NCBI RefSeq assembly: GCF_039555335.1
Contig: NC_092628.1
Location: forward strand, 101,640,647-101,704,646
Source: Amphiura filiformis
Lineage: Eukaryota > Echinodermata > Ophiuroidea > Amphilepidida > Amphiuridae
Reading direction: 5' to 3'
Length of the DNA stretch: 64,000 bases
Shown here: piece after piece, positions 27,061-39,380 of the stretch
Numbering within the stretch: position 1 is the first letter of the stretch
Layout: each line of letters begins with the position of its first letter
Translations under genes and position numbers: made by a program
Notes under the pieces: model-generated
Told to the model about the DNA's origin: nothing
Databases searched by the model: none
What the model saw: only the letters and a program-made list of their open reading frames with translations

Positions 27061-28264
27061 CACCTGCCCATTGATACTCAATACACCTGCTTAATTAAGC
27101 CTAAATAAAATTGATTTCACAGCTATTTATTTAGATGAATAATTCTTACTGAACATTCTATGACAAATATTGATTGACAGAGTATTGAATTCATCCTTTA
27201 TTTATTCCTTTGCAAAAATACATTAATTTGGTACCCCAATTTCAAATACTGTAGTACAATGTACACTGGTTTAGTCTAAAACTTCTTAAGACTAGAGACT
27301 TGTATTGTTATTTCATTTCTACTTGGTAAAGTATCTCAGCCAAGAATCCTAACATGGTTAAATCCAGTGAACTGTAAGTTTGTGTGTGTGGGTAGTCTCA
27401 TTGTCTCCACCTATTATGAATCACAGATTGATCCTGCTGTGTCAGATTTACAGACACAAACCAATCCTTCTTTTATGTTAAAATTTAAATAATTTACAGT
27501 TTCTAGGAAACTAGTCGCACTTTAACAACACTTTGTTTCAATAAAGTGGTCATTTAGGGTAACATTTTCAAAAGTATAAAGCTGGAAAGGGTTGCAAAAT
27601 GCAAATAGCCATAGTCCAAATTTAGAGCACTGTCAGCAATTATCTGCATTTTCATATCAATGCAAAATGACTAATGACATTTAGCAATTATTTTACAAAC
27701 TTTCAACTTAGGAGGTAAATTTTATGTAAATTGTGTTTTGATTCTTGTTGCCAAAAAGGCTATGATGTCAAAATATAGGCCTACCCCCACCCCCAATTTT
27801 CACTTGGCATTCAGCTGTCAAACTCTGTAAAATTATGTAATGTTTTATAAATCTGCAGCTAAATGGAATAAAAAAGAGTGCAATAATTGAATTACAAATT
27901 ACTTAAATTCTGTCACTTTGTCTTGTAACTATGGAAGTATGCATGGCCACAGACCATGGCAATGCATGGCCTATTTCATTTCTGCACTGCTGACTCTAAA
28001 ACAAACTGTGTTTCAGTCCTAAAGGCGGAAATAGGTCAACTCTGTAATTGCTGTATCCCTACTTCCATATATATTTAGGTTAACTTATTTAACCATTTAA
28101 GCTTTAAGAAATCACATATGGTGCTTTAATTTTTAAGATCCGGGCCAAAACAGTTTTACCCTATAAGTTCTACATTGTATGCACCCCAAACAATACATAA
28201 ATTCTTGGTCCTAGTAGCACTAGCAGACATGCTATGCTTCAACTTAAATGACACCAAATAAATT

Positions 28265-28350
28265 GAGGTCTTTTGGGAAAAAATCTATCTTCGATATGAA
28301 AGATCAAAATTTTCAAATGATCGTCAGCTTTTCATCCCAGCTACACACAG
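28265..28350. mobile_element. fragment of the 29095 foldback family
   Basis: About 85 bp that match the stem segment 29425-29510 of the foldback element downstream (TTTTGGGAAAAAATCTAT and the following AAGATCAAAATTTTCAA), with substitutions. No ends are preserved. Confidence 0.6.
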
Positions 28351-29094
28351 TACATGTTAAAGCTAATGAACAGGGAGCAAGGCTCAGCAAGCGTGATTTA
28401 TACAATGTAGGGGCCACACGTTTTAAACTGGGTACACCAATAGGGTTTGATGAGACCTTTGTATTGATACCATAACATTTTATGTAGCATTTACCATTCT
28501 CAAGTTATTTTGATTTTAGTGAAAAATTGACAGGGTGGAGCCGAGGATTGATTTTGATATGGAGGATTGATATAAATTTAACTAAAAATTTCAAAAAAAT
28601 GTGGGTATATTGATATATTTGCTTCTTTTAATTGGTTTTATGTTGTAAAGACTTAAGAAAAATTATTTAGAAACTAAAAAAGGTAACTCTGTCCTAAAAT
28701 TTAGTGAATTTCTAGTGCAAATCACTTGATTACAGAAAATGCCTTAAATTGCACTGTTTGTGTGTTTATTTATCCCTATTCGGAATGCCTCAAATGTGCG
28801 TTTGAAATATGTTTCCACACAGTGAAACCTGTAGCAGGTATCACAATAAAAGTTATATATATATACATTTTTTAAAGCTCTTGAGCCAAGGAACTCAAAT
28901 TATGTTCTTTTTTTCAGCATAGGGTATATGTAAAAATATATCCCACTGAAGACAGAACATTTTTTATGGAAAATGTTGCTATTCAACTTCCACTCCATCC
29001 CTAACCAATCTTCCTACTGGGAAACTAATGTCATTTTTGGATTCCCTGTTTAATTAGGAAATACATGTGTACTTTTCTTGTACTTATGGGTTTA

Positions 29095-29763
29095 GTTAGG
29101 GCTGGGGTATGAGCGTTTGGACAGTATTTATTTTGGGACATTAGAGCACATCAGACATATCGAATTGCATTCTGAATACGAAGAATGTCATTCTGATATC
29201 AAATAATTTTGGTTTTTTGAAATTGCAATTTAATACACATTTTATGGCAAATCATTAAAATTGATATTTTTGATATTTAACAGTACTGAAAGTAAACTTT
29301 ATAAATCTGATGATTTATACTTAACGTGTATGTAGGTGGGATGAAAAGCCGACGATCAATTGAAAATTTTGACCTTTCGTATTGAAGATATGGATTTTTT
29401 TTCCCAAAAAAAAAAAAAAATTAGGTCTTTTTGGGAAAAAATCTATATCTTCAATACGAAAGGTCAAAATTTTCAATTGACCGTCGGCTTTTCCTCCCTG
29501 CTACATACACTTTAAGAATATATCATTAGATTTATATAAAATACTTTCGAGGACTGTTATATATCAAAATTTGAAAAATATCAAATTTTTATAATTTGTC
29601 ATAAAATTTGTATTATATTGTGATTTTCAAAAATGAAAATTATTTGATATCAGAAAGACATGCTTCAGATTCAGAATGCAATTCGATAGGTCTGAGGTGC
29701 TCTCATGTCCCACAAAAAATACTGTCGAAACGCATAATAAACGCTCATTTTAGATCCCTTAAC
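29095..29763. mobile_element. long foldback element, copy 1
   Basis: A 669-bp palindrome. The left half, from GTTAGGGCT..., and the right half, ending ...GATCCCTTAAC, are inverted copies, with the fold at an A-run near 29405-29420. A second copy of the same family lies at 61747-62381. No coding frame. Tips of TTAAGGG type suggest a TA or TTAA target, which is unresolved. Confidence 0.82.
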
Positions 29764-30948
29764 AAAGAATTATATTTGTATCAAAAAGCGTGCATTTTCA
29801 AAGAGGAAAAGAATTGGAAATTTTGAGTACTGAAAAATCTACCAACTCAAAACACATGGCCTAGGTCAGTTTGGTATGTTTTGTTTTTTGGACTACATTG
29901 CAGGATGCTTTATTTTGTTCTTGCCATTTCTGGGAAGTAACAGGCGTTCAAAAGACGACTTTTAACAATGCAAATGTGATCAAATATATCCTTAAATATG
30001 GGCTCATAAAACACTTTTCAACATCGTATCGGCTATTGTATCGGACCAATGCCTGAAGAAATACATTGGCTATCGTATGAGCAGGGAAAACCCCACATCT
30101 ATTCGGTTAAGCTCTAATTTTAAGTGCCGAAAGATGTCAACCATTTGCACTTTTCTTTCCATTACTGTCATATTGTGTACATGGATCGAATCCATGGGTA
30201 CTGAAAAGTAGTACACCATGTCCATATGGGCCAAGGGATGGTTTGTTTACATGGCAATCATTCCTTCAGAATAGGCAATACAGATTCCAAACATATAAAA
30301 ACTTACCTCATATCAGTTTTAGTTGCCCCTAATATAAACTCCAAATTGACATGACAATTAATTTTATTTGCTCAATTTCATACCAAAATCAAGGAAAACA
30401 TGGTTTTGTTATTGCAAAATAACAAGAAAATCAGAAAGGTTATATCTGGTCATTTGCAGTAGGCTACTTCAGGTAATCAATATTGGTACTTGAATTGCAT
30501 GACTCAGTGACTTTCTGCTCATTGTAAGAGTGATAGTGTTGTAAACTTGATTGCATAACATCAAGATTGCCAACTGACATCCTTTGTATTTGAGTTGTCT
30601 GTTGATGGTATTAAGAACTGTCATTGATGTAAACATTACACAAAATGTCAACAAAATATGCTACTGCAGAACTCTATGCCTGTATGTGTGTCTGAGGGCC
30701 GATCTGAGGGCTGATGACACACATTTGATGGGTGTACATATTGTGAAGTACCAAATCAATAGCGAAAGTGTTTGTTAAATACTTTTAGAAAATATTTCTC
30801 GCAATGACCCAGTATTTTCACTCAAAACAGGTAGACTATAATGATTTGTGACATTTTTCACATTTCTTGTCCGCCAAGGTGACCCCCTAGTTTACTGAAT
30901 TTGGTCAGTTTTCCGAACTTTTCTGATCTTGATTTGAAATGGTCTATT

Positions 30949-31096
30949 AAAGTTTTATTCAGATTTCCTTTTACAAAATTAAGCGTACTACTAGCCGTCC
31001 AGCGCTTATTATTTGCACATGGTCCAATGCACATGCTTGACGTCACGCACGTATACGCTATGGTTAAGCTGTCAAAGGAAATCTGAATAAAACTTT
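30949..31096. mobile_element. small MITE-like inverted repeat
   Basis: Perfect 22-bp inverted ends (AAAGTTTTATTCAGATTTCC at 30949 and its complement ending at 31096) surround about 100 bp of non-coding DNA that includes GACGTCACGCACGTATACG. The neighbouring sequence does not give a clear target duplication. Confidence 0.6.
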
Positions 31097-31861
31097 ACCT
31101 AATTCATTGACAGTAAGGCCCCTAACAGTCAATTTTGAGTTTCCTGTCACATAATTTCTGAAAACAAGTGAGGTAACTTTTTCATTATTCATTATTTGTC
31201 TGCCTTTCATTATATGACCAACACGCATGTAAAATGTGTTGTTATTTGCTGCTCACTAACTTGAAGATGGATGTTTGAGAGCAAATGAGATTCAAAAGTA
31301 TATTACAAAGAGTCTGCAAGGTTGACAGCAAAATGTATGTTTTGATTTTGATTTTTCCACAAAAAATTAAGGGATATTCATAATTTTTTTTGCAAATATA
31401 TAAACCAGTTTTCATTGGTATATTTTGGAAAATCACAATAATGAATTCAAGTGAGGGTCAGAAAATGAAGTGAGGGCGGGTGACGGGAAACTCAAAATCA
31501 ACTTTCCTTGGCCTAAACTCAGTATCATCATGAATAAAATTGTGTCGTCATATCATGGATAGTAAAAAAAAAGATAGATTGATCAAATTACCCGGGCAAA
31601 TTACTGGTCGTTAATTTCATGATTTGAACACGGTTTAATATCAAGAACAAAATTATTGTCAATACCATGACATTCTTAAACAGAGTTTCCCAGTATATAT
31701 ACATGTATGTTCCACACACTTTTATTGACAACTGACATTCCTAAGTAGTAAGGGCTTTTGCCAGCGATGGTTGGCTGTGTTGTGGTACATGGTCATGATG
31801 GTGGTAGTGCAAAAATAAACCAGTCTGCCGAATTTTGTTTACATTTATTCATACCGCTTAC

Positions 31862-31934
31862 CTGGATAAAGAACTTCATCCGACTGCATTTGGGTTAAAG
31901 CAACATTTCCTAGAGTTATATCTTGGTCCGACAT
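31862..31934 (-). CDS. CYTH: cytohesin coding exon 1 (start codon)
   Basis: Reads on the minus strand as ATG plus 23 further codons and one base, beginning MSDQDITLGNVAL and ending at tyrosine-proline. The donor is CCAG|GTAAGC at 31861. The leftover G joins AT at the start of exon 2 to make Asp25, so the phases agree. The ATG is the only one that leads into the cytohesin-like frame; upstream sequence in this frame is not conserved. The first 24 residues are an acidic leader that varies between cytohesins, so identity rests on exons 2 and 3. A longer frame over this exon (32073 to 31876) is in another phase and is a shadow. Confidence 0.8.
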
Positions 31935-32416
31935 GGTGAGTACATCCATTTAAAACGGTGTAAAAGGGTAGAAAATTCAGGCGGAAGTGCAGTAAATACA
32001 CAACAATCTCAACCATTGACTTTCCTTGAATGAGTTGAATCCGCTGGATCAACGAATGAATGGACTTTTCCAAGGCAGCTTTTCATTTTTTTTTTCACCG
32101 ACCGCAGAAAACTGCCCCCTCTACGAGCACAATGGGCATATTATGAATTTCTTGTTTTATCTGTAAACAAAAAAACTTTTAAAAAAGTAGGAATTCTCAA
32201 ATTTGTCTATTTTTTCAAGGTAAAATTTCCGTAAGACTGTAGGCCTAATAGTACTAATATAAACAATAACCTATAAATCTGGTAGCTTCTGTTAAGGTTT
32301 GTCTTTGACTCTTCTTCAGGCTTCTTTGACAGACCTGCAATCGGGCTGCAATTTCACCAACTTTTTGGGATGGGATTTATGGGCATAGGGCCTACTGTGC
32401 AGTGGCACACATTTTG

Positions 32417-32612
32417 GCCCGGGCACTTAACACAAATGACTATAATACGGGTATGTGCTCCCGGAAAGACACCCTTTTTGGATTTGCTCCTAAAGACCCC
32501 CTATATTTGACCAAAATAGAGCTCCATTGATTTTTATAATAGCAGCTCTAAAAGAAATATTTAGGCCTATTGCTCATTCCTCGTAGGCCTATTTCTGGTT
32601 TTTTTTTCAGGC
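32417..32612 (+). mobile_element. G/C-tipped element family B, left part only
   Basis: Begins CCCGGGCACTTAACACAAAT and then matches the left half of the complete family B element at 53590-53949, including CCCTATATTTGAC and AGCTCTAAAAGA. It breaks off after a TTTTTTTTTCAGGC stretch. A right half of the same family lies 8 kb away at 40658-40757. It contains TAGGCCTA at 32584, absent from two other copies. Confidence 0.75.
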
Positions 32613-33004
32613 ATGATGCAGTCATGTCTACAGTAGAATTCAACTCGACCTTTGCAGGACTTAAACCCCATTAAAAGCTATTAAACCAAGATAACACTAA
32701 TTGAAAACAGCTCCGGTTAAATCATATCTTCTCTGGTTAAATACACACAACATATGTGTCTGCTTTACACGTAGGCCTACAATGGAGCAATAAGCTGGGA
32801 TTATACTTTCAGTTGGGTGAACGATTATAAAGCGAGCGCTAGAGAACAATTTTGTATGGTCTTTGCGAAATGAGAAAATACGTGCTTATTGTTAACCAGC
32901 GTTCTTGAACTGAATGAGAAACATGGTGGTTTGCAGACTTCACGGTTTGGAAATAATTTCTTCATATTTTTTGGTGTTATCTGTCGTTTACATAGGCCTA
33001 TCCT

Positions 33005-33155
33005 TCCTAAAACACCAAAGTACGCATATTTCCAAACATCTAAATTAGCTAAAAATTTAGGACATGTTACAAAACTATAGGCCTATTGTCTAGAATTTTA
33101 GAGGAGTACTTTTAATATTGGCCGGTTATTTTTCACACAGCGACGTTAACTAGGC
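33005..33155 (+). repeat. block X, copy 1
   Basis: About 150 bp beginning AAAACACCAAAGTACGC and ending GACGTTAACTAGGCA. Close copies occur at 38945-39095 (plus), and diverged ones at 36200-36345 (plus) and 39235-39380 (minus). It appears to be the arm of a foldback element. This copy has a TAGGCCTA at 33078 that the others lack. Confidence 0.8.
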
Positions 33156-33164
33156 AATGTACTA

Positions 33165-33216
33165 TCTTAATACTAACTAGCGGGTACCCGCGCTTCGCGC
33201 GGGCCCCCGCTAGATG
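33165..33216 (-). mobile_element. Helitron-like terminal hairpin
   Basis: After ATCTTAATACTAA there is a GC-rich hairpin, CTAGCGGGTACCCGCGC, loop, then GCGCGGG...CCCGCTAG. A subterminal hairpin next to CTAG is a hallmark of Helitron 3' ends. The same ATCTTAATACTAA lead-in occurs at the left end of the element at 36986. The other end of this unit is not identified with certainty. Confidence 0.45.
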
Positions 33217-33365
33217 AGTAAATGGGAGCGGTTAGTAAACGGGATCGGTTAGTATAAACGATGGAAATGGTAATCATGTCAATTGGTATCGCTTTTAACA
33301 GCTCAATTATTACGCGGTTAGTGATGTGGTAGGCCTACCATTTGTTGCCTCTACTTTGCAAACGA

Positions 33366-33610
33366 CGTTCTTTCTTTCTTACTTTCCCGTTCTTTCTTTC
33401 TTGCTTTCCCGTTCTTTCTTTCTTGCTTTCCCGTTCTTTCTTTCTTGCTTTCCCGTTCTTTCTTTCTTGCTTTCCCGTTCTTTCTCGCTTGCTTTCCCTC
33501 CCTTTCTCTCTTGCTTTCCCTCCCTTTCTTTCTTGCTTTAATTCCCTCCCTTTCTTTCTTGCTTTCCCTCCCTTTCTTTCTTGCTTTCCCTCACTTTCTT
33601 TCTTGCTTTC

Positions 33611-33641
<31 letters not shown>

Positions 33642-33642
33642 T

Positions 33643-33718
<76 letters not shown>

Positions 33719-33800
33719 TTTCTTTCTTTCTTTCTTTCTTTCTTTCTTTTTCTTTCTTTCCCCCTCCTTCTCTCTCCCTCCTTCTCTTTCTTTCTTTCCC

Positions 33801-33860
<60 letters not shown>

Positions 33861-33991
33861 TTTTTCGTTCTTTCTCTTTCTTTCCCTCTTTCCTTCCCTT
33901 TTTACTTATTTTTTCTTTGTCTTTCCCTTTTTCTTTCAGTTTCTCTCTTTCCTGCGTTCCATTTCTCTTTCTGTTTCTTGCTTGTTCACTT

Positions 33992-34057
<66 letters not shown>

Positions 34058-34229
34058 GTCTGTCTATTTCTTCTTTGTTTTCGTTTCTCTCTCCCTTTCT
34101 CTTTCTTGCTTTCCCGTTGTTTCTTTTTCTTTCTTTCTTTCTTTCTTTCTTTCGTTCTTTCCCTCTTTCTTTCCCTCTTTCCTTCCCTCTTTCCTTCCTT
34201 TTTTCCTTCCTTCCTTCTTCTTTCTTTAC
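33366..34229. repeat. 864-bp polypyrimidine tract, (TTTC)n and variants
   Basis: All-pyrimidine or nearly so on the plus strand. It opens with a 22-bp higher-order unit (TTCTTTCTTTCTTGCTTTCCCG, five copies), passes into pure TTTC, and has a CT run near 34000-34022. The long open frames on both strands are by-products of the 4-bp period. Such mirror-symmetric tracts can form triplex DNA. Confidence 0.97.
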
Positions 34230-35391
34230 ATAGGCATAAATCCGGGATGAGTAATAAATTCCTCAATATTTCGATAAGGGCATGATCTACTGAATCACCT
34301 CCATGTTGACGCATGTATGTGGGTTCCTTTATTTCTTTCGTTCGTTCTTTTTTTATATGTGTTTCTGTTTCATCAAGTAGGCCTATAGCAACATTGGGTT
34401 TCAAGAAGGTTGAGTTACATAGCGTAAATTCTGGTGTTGGGGTGGGTATAACCCCCCCCCAATGTTTTGATAAGGTCAATGGTCCGTACAATATCACCCC
34501 AAGTTCACATATAATAGATGTGGGTTTCTGACAAAATTAACCTCATTTTTGGCCATGCGCAAACTAAAAAGTGCCAATTTTTGCGGCCTTCGTGCGAATT
34601 TGTTCCACTTTTGCACAATATAATTCACCAGTAGGCCTAATTAGCTTGCCATAAATTATTCTGTCGCCAAGATGCTGGCTTCACTGTAGGCCTATTGCAA
34701 GAAATTGATTTAAACGGACCCATCCCCATGCCATGTCAAGAGAAATCTATGCCATTGTTAATGTTGCCAAAAGATGCCGGATTCACTATTAATATGCCTA
34801 CTTCAAGAAATGTTTTCATCCCTCCCCCAATGTCAAAAAGAAATCTACGCCACGGATATTTAGCGGTTGCGGTTTTATACCATGCTATAATCTGCTAATA
34901 ATGTCCCACACTCCCCATCGAAATTCATCACAACATGACAAACGAATAAACTCAAATTACTTTCCAATACCGTATATATGCCTAGGCCTACCTTGAATTT
35001 AAAATCTTCGGAAAGTCATCACAAAAGAAGTTTCCGAAACATGATGCACTTATGGTCCATTGCAAGCCCGATTCGACCTTTGTGGCATTAAACCCAGTTA
35101 ACAGGAAATTAATCCAGTAAATCGATTCAATAAAGCAAATAAGCTCATGCATTCGATCACTAACGGCAACCAGCTTCGGTCGATTACCCCAGCTGCAGCG
35201 TGTGTAAACTCTAATTTGCATAGAGGCTGTACGTGAAATTATTGATTGGCTCCAAACAAAGGATTTGAACCGGTGCACGTAATCATGGCGCAGTGCAGTC
35301 CATTCAATCAAATGTTGTCATCAACCTATTTGATCGCAGTGCATTGTTATGTGTGTGAGACGAACTGTCGCGGTTGATTGCAATCAAACAA

Positions 35392-35690
35392 ACGATGTCT
35401 TATGTATTACTTTGTTCCGTGATGAAAATCGTGATGTTTTATTTAATCACTCTCGAAAAATGTATTTCTTTTGTAGGCCTATTACTTTGTTTTGTGATGA
35501 AAATCGTGATGTTTTATTTCATCACGCTTTAAAACAAACGATTTCTTATGTATTACTTTGTTTCGTGATGAAAACCGTGATGTTTTATTTCATCATCACG
35601 CTCTAAAACAAACGATTTCTTATGCATTATATTTGTTTTGTTATGAAAATCGTGATGTTTTATTTCATCACGCTCTAAACAATAATTATA
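35392..35690 (+). repeat. four tandem units of about 75 bp, each with a hairpin
   Basis: Each unit includes ATTACTTTGTT, then CGTGATGAAAATCGTGATG and TTTATTTCATCACG, so each can fold into a GTGATGAAA stem. The second unit has TAGGCCTA (35474-35481) where its sisters have TA. The array is mirrored in the right arm at about 39945-40235. Confidence 0.85.
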
Positions 35691-35761
35691 GTTACATTCA
35701 TTTAAAGAAAAAAATCTTATTAAAACGGTAGGCCCTATGTTGTTTAGAAAAATGTAGAAAG

Positions 35762-35780
35762 TGATGATGATGATGATGTC

Positions 35781-35817
<37 letters not shown>
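35762..35817. repeat. (GAT)n microsatellite, left arm
   Basis: About 56 bp of GAT repeats with one GTC interruption. The mirrored array at 39771-39860 is about 90 bp, so the two arms have drifted in repeat number since they were duplicated. Confidence 0.97.
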
Positions 35818-36985
35818 TCTCCAAAAGTGTCCCGGTTTTTTTTTTCTTGCCCTAAATCGTGCGTATCTATTAATAAGGCACTTCAATAATCAATAATCAG
35901 TCCCGTGACGGCCTCCACTAACTAGCTACTAACTTGGGTTATGGGCCCTGATTTTCATGTTCACTGTCACTTACTCATCAGCGAAGTACGACCCTTTGTC
36001 AATTACCTACCGTACCAAATTTCGGCATACTATTTAAAAACTCATCATGATGATCGAACAGAGAGTACTTTAAATGTAGCTTGTACCGTTTTCGTGTGGC
36101 ATTCTTCAGAAGTGAGCGGTCCGTTTACCAAAATTTTCGGTCAAATCTCCATTCAATTAACACGGGATTTGGCTAGCTATGCCTTGCCCTCACTCACTGT
36201 TTTACCAAAGTACGAATATTTCTGAACATCTAACCTAGCTGTAATTTTAGGTCATGTTAGAGAAATATATTTGCTAGAAGTTTTTGAGAGTACTTTTAAT
36301 ATTGGCCGGTTATTTTTCACACATTGACGTTAACTAGGCAAATGCCTATCCTTTTAACGTGGCACGATTTGTAGAGGTCACAGCTCAATGGTGAGAGCAC
36401 TGTGTATTGTGTATAGGAAAACGGACAGTAACTGCAGTATGAGTCATAATTTGCATAAACGAATGCAGTTGATTTATTATTATAGCCGTTGCGGTTACCA
36501 TGCCGCATAATGCCCACTCTCCGTCGAAAGTCACCACGAACGGATAAACTAATATCACTTTCAAAATTATTAGATCACTTGGACCATTTATTTTCAAAAT
36601 ACGTAACTTAAAACCACCTTTGTCTCAGCCATTAATTTGTTAGTTCCGTCTAAGAGATGTGATATTTTCCGTCTTAGATGAAACTGGAAGTTTTGTTACC
36701 ATTAGCGCGTCGGGAAGTTGCCACGACCTGTGCGTAATCCGCGTATAGCAACGCAGCAACGGACCGTAAATAAGCGGGCCACCATTGGTTGATCTACCGA
36801 ATAAATCCAAATAATTATTTGTATTTATTAATTTATCTATCTATCTATGCATTTACCATTCATCTGGAAATGCTAGAACTTATTTATTTATCTATTTATT
36901 AATTTATAATTTATCTATAATCTCCGAGATGATACCGATGAATCGATCAGTTCCTCTTCAAAGTATCGATTATCGGCAAGTTCCT

Positions 36986-37484
36986 CTTTAATCTTAATAC
37001 TAATTACGGCGTGTCCGTCCTCTGTCCGCGCGCTATCGCGTTCGCGTCCGCGCGTTTCGCGTTCACGCGGTGCACTATCGCGTGCTCGCGGTGCGCTATC
37101 GCGGAGTATCAACGGGAGTGTGCGCGGAGTACAGTGCGCGCATCGGAAAAGCATTACAGTGTGACTAACAGGTGCATCTCATCGGACCAATAATTATAGG
37201 CCTTTATTTTCAACATATATTTCAATACCGAACACGTGCACACACCAAACACGTGCATATAGGCCTATTTCAGCAGAACATGACTATTTCCGGAAGGCAT
37301 ATGAACCGTTTTTGCGTTCACGTTTCTCGCCATTGATTAAGTTGTGTCAAGTTGGGTCTTGATCATTGAGAGACGCATTTCATAGTTTAAAAAATCAGGG
37401 CAGGTATATGGGTTTGGGTAATTAGAAATAGGCCGATCACGAGAAGCGCCCGACCCGAGAACCGCGAAATCTAGTAGTATAGAT
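36986..37484 (-). mobile_element. Helitron-like non-autonomous element A
   Basis: The plus-strand left end reads TTAATACTAATTACGGCGTGTCC, with GCGCGCTATCGCG motifs just inside. The right end reads ACCGCGAAATCTAGTAGTATAGA, so on the minus strand the element would begin TCTATACTACTAGATTTCGC. The left tip (ATCTTAATACTAA) and right tip (ATCTATACTACTAG) are loosely inverted, as in Helentron-type elements. A second member follows directly at 37485 and shares both termini and internal blocks. No Rep/helicase ORF. The class assignment is a judgement from end structure. Confidence 0.5.
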
Positions 37485-38925
37485 TATGGCGTGTCTGTCC
37501 TCTGTCCGCGCGCTATCGCGTAGTGCTGCGGAGTACCGACGGGCGCAGTGCGAGCATCGGAAAGTATTACAGTGACTAACAGGTGCATCTCATCGGACCA
37601 ATAGGCCCATTTTAAAGACATGATTAACATACCCGTTTGCGTTCACATTTCTCCCGATTGAATTGACGGCCTACATCCAGACACTACTAAAATTTCGGGG
37701 TATTTTGGGGTCCTCCGATGTGGTTGCAGGACAGGGTTTGGAAGAGGCGAACGATGGGTTTTCAGATTATAGGTTCCGAAGTAAGCGTAACAGCAGAGAG
37801 TTGATATTCTTGAGAGGGCACTCTATTCACGTGGTTTCTTTTCCAACGCTAAAAGATCACGAATTTTGGTGGTTTGCAAATGAAAAGTGTCCGCACTATC
37901 GATTGATTACGTAACTGTTATGAATAATGTATTAGGTTTTCAATGCAATCGCCTCGACCCATCAATACATATTATCTGTATTTATCAAAGTACTTGGAAT
38001 AGCAATCTGGTGAGTTCACTGAACTACGCCCTAATACTGATGGAGTTTTAATGGCGTTTAATGGCGCTAATCCTCTCCATACACAGATGAACAAATACAA
38101 TAGGAGAAGGTCAACACATATGACCTCCTATATGACATGTTATATGAGATGTACAACAACCTGAATATCATAAAGATCAGTGTTCGTTGTGCATATGAAC
38201 TACATATTTACAATACTAAATATTAGTCGTTATATATTATGCCAAATATTGGTATTATGACAACACGGTATATGCATTGTATATAAAACAACTAATAGAT
38301 CCTGCTATCATGGCGTCAGGTCATTGGTTCATCATATCCCGTATGTTTCTTAAAATTCATTCATATTTGAGACAAATTTCTGTGCCCATTTTATAGGCGT
38401 ACAGGTGGATCCGGTTTTTTGGTCATTTTCATTTCTTTTTGATGAAAGAATTAAGGTTTTCCACTGCACGGAGGCCACTATGTGATACTAATTTAATGCT
38501 ATATTTATAAATTGAATACGTGTTCCCGATTGGCTCTATAGCGATTTCACAGAAAAGGTATTTCTAGTACAATGCAGCGTCGGACTCTAGCTGAGAGCGT
38601 AGTAGCCTAAGTCATGGACTCCAAGAAAGGCTCTCCATACACAAATGAACAAACACAAAGGAAGGTAGTCTCCTCCGTGACCAGCTTGATTTCGATGGAG
38701 CGAAAAGAAATTGGCTGCAGAGGAGACGGGTAATTTTGCCATGCAAATGAGGTGAGTGTCATCCCCCTGGTAACAGCTACAAAACAGAGTTGATAGTTGA
38801 GTGTCTTAATCATTGAGAGACATATATCGTATAGGTCAGGACAAGTATTATAGGTAACGGGCGTTGGGTAATTAGAGATAGGCCTATCACGAGAACCGCC
38901 CAACCCGAGAACCGCGAAATCTAGT
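37485..38925 (-). mobile_element. Helitron-like non-autonomous element B, tandem to A
   Basis: Starts at 37485 with ATTATGGCGTGTCTGTCCTC, as element A does, and ends at 38925 with GAGAACCGCGAAATCTAG, as element A does. Shared internal blocks include GGTGCATCTCATCGGACC and TCATTGAGAGAC...GGGTAATTAGA. It is longer than A by about 0.9 kb of unrelated AT-rich sequence (37.7-38.6 kb). The direct head-to-tail junction with A is at 37484/37485. Confidence 0.5.
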
Positions 38926-38944
38926 TACCTATAACATTAACTAA

Positions 38945-39380
38945 AACACCAAAGTACGCATATTTCCAAACATCTAAATTAGCTAAAAATTTAGGACATG
39001 TTACAAAACTATATTTTCTAGAACTTTAGAAGAGTACTTTTAATATTGGCCGGTTATTTTTCACACAGCGACGTTTAACTAGGCATATCCCCATACTTTT
39101 AACGTAGGCTATTTGTAGAGGTCGCGCGTCAATATGGGAAAGAGCACCATACTGCAGTTACTGTCCGTTTTCCTATACACAATACACAGTGCTCTCACCA
39201 TTGAGCTGTGACCTCTACAAATCGTGCCACGTTAAAAGGATAGGCATTTGCCTAGTTAACGTCAATGTGTGAAAAATAACCGGCCAATATTAAAAGTACT
39301 CTCAAAACTTCTAGCAAATATATTTCTCTAACATGACCTAAAATTACAGCTAGGTTAGATGTTCAGAAATATTCGTACTT
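38945..39380. repeat. foldback junction of two block X copies
   Basis: Block X in plus orientation (38945-39095) meets block X in minus orientation (39235-39380). Between them the AGAGCAC...GTGCTCT and TTTGTAGAGGTC...GACCTCTACAAA pairs extend the palindrome to a short loop near 39150-39190. The right arm of the large inverted duplication begins inside this loop (39148). Confidence 0.75.

Larger units (their letters stand above)
35040..36441 (+). repeat. left arm of large inverted duplication
   Basis: 1402 bp that recur in reverse complement at 39148-40582 with very few differences; most of the length change comes from the (GAT)n run. The outer limit is at CATGATGCACT and the inner limit at CTGCAGTATG. 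Contents: four tandem units of about 75 bp, a (GAT)n microsatellite, and a diverged block X. The matching open frames in both arms are not evidence of a gene. Confidence 0.93.

Noticed and set aside
33342..34497. Long open frames (up to about 319 codons) on both strands
   Set aside because: They are by-products of the TTTC period, contain only Phe/Leu/Ser or Lys/Glu/Arg runs, and lack any domain.
35349..35606. Frame found in both arms of the inverted duplication (also 40016-40273)
   Set aside because: Its presence in both arms reflects the duplication. It is built from tandem hairpin units, starts near no promoter and matches no family.
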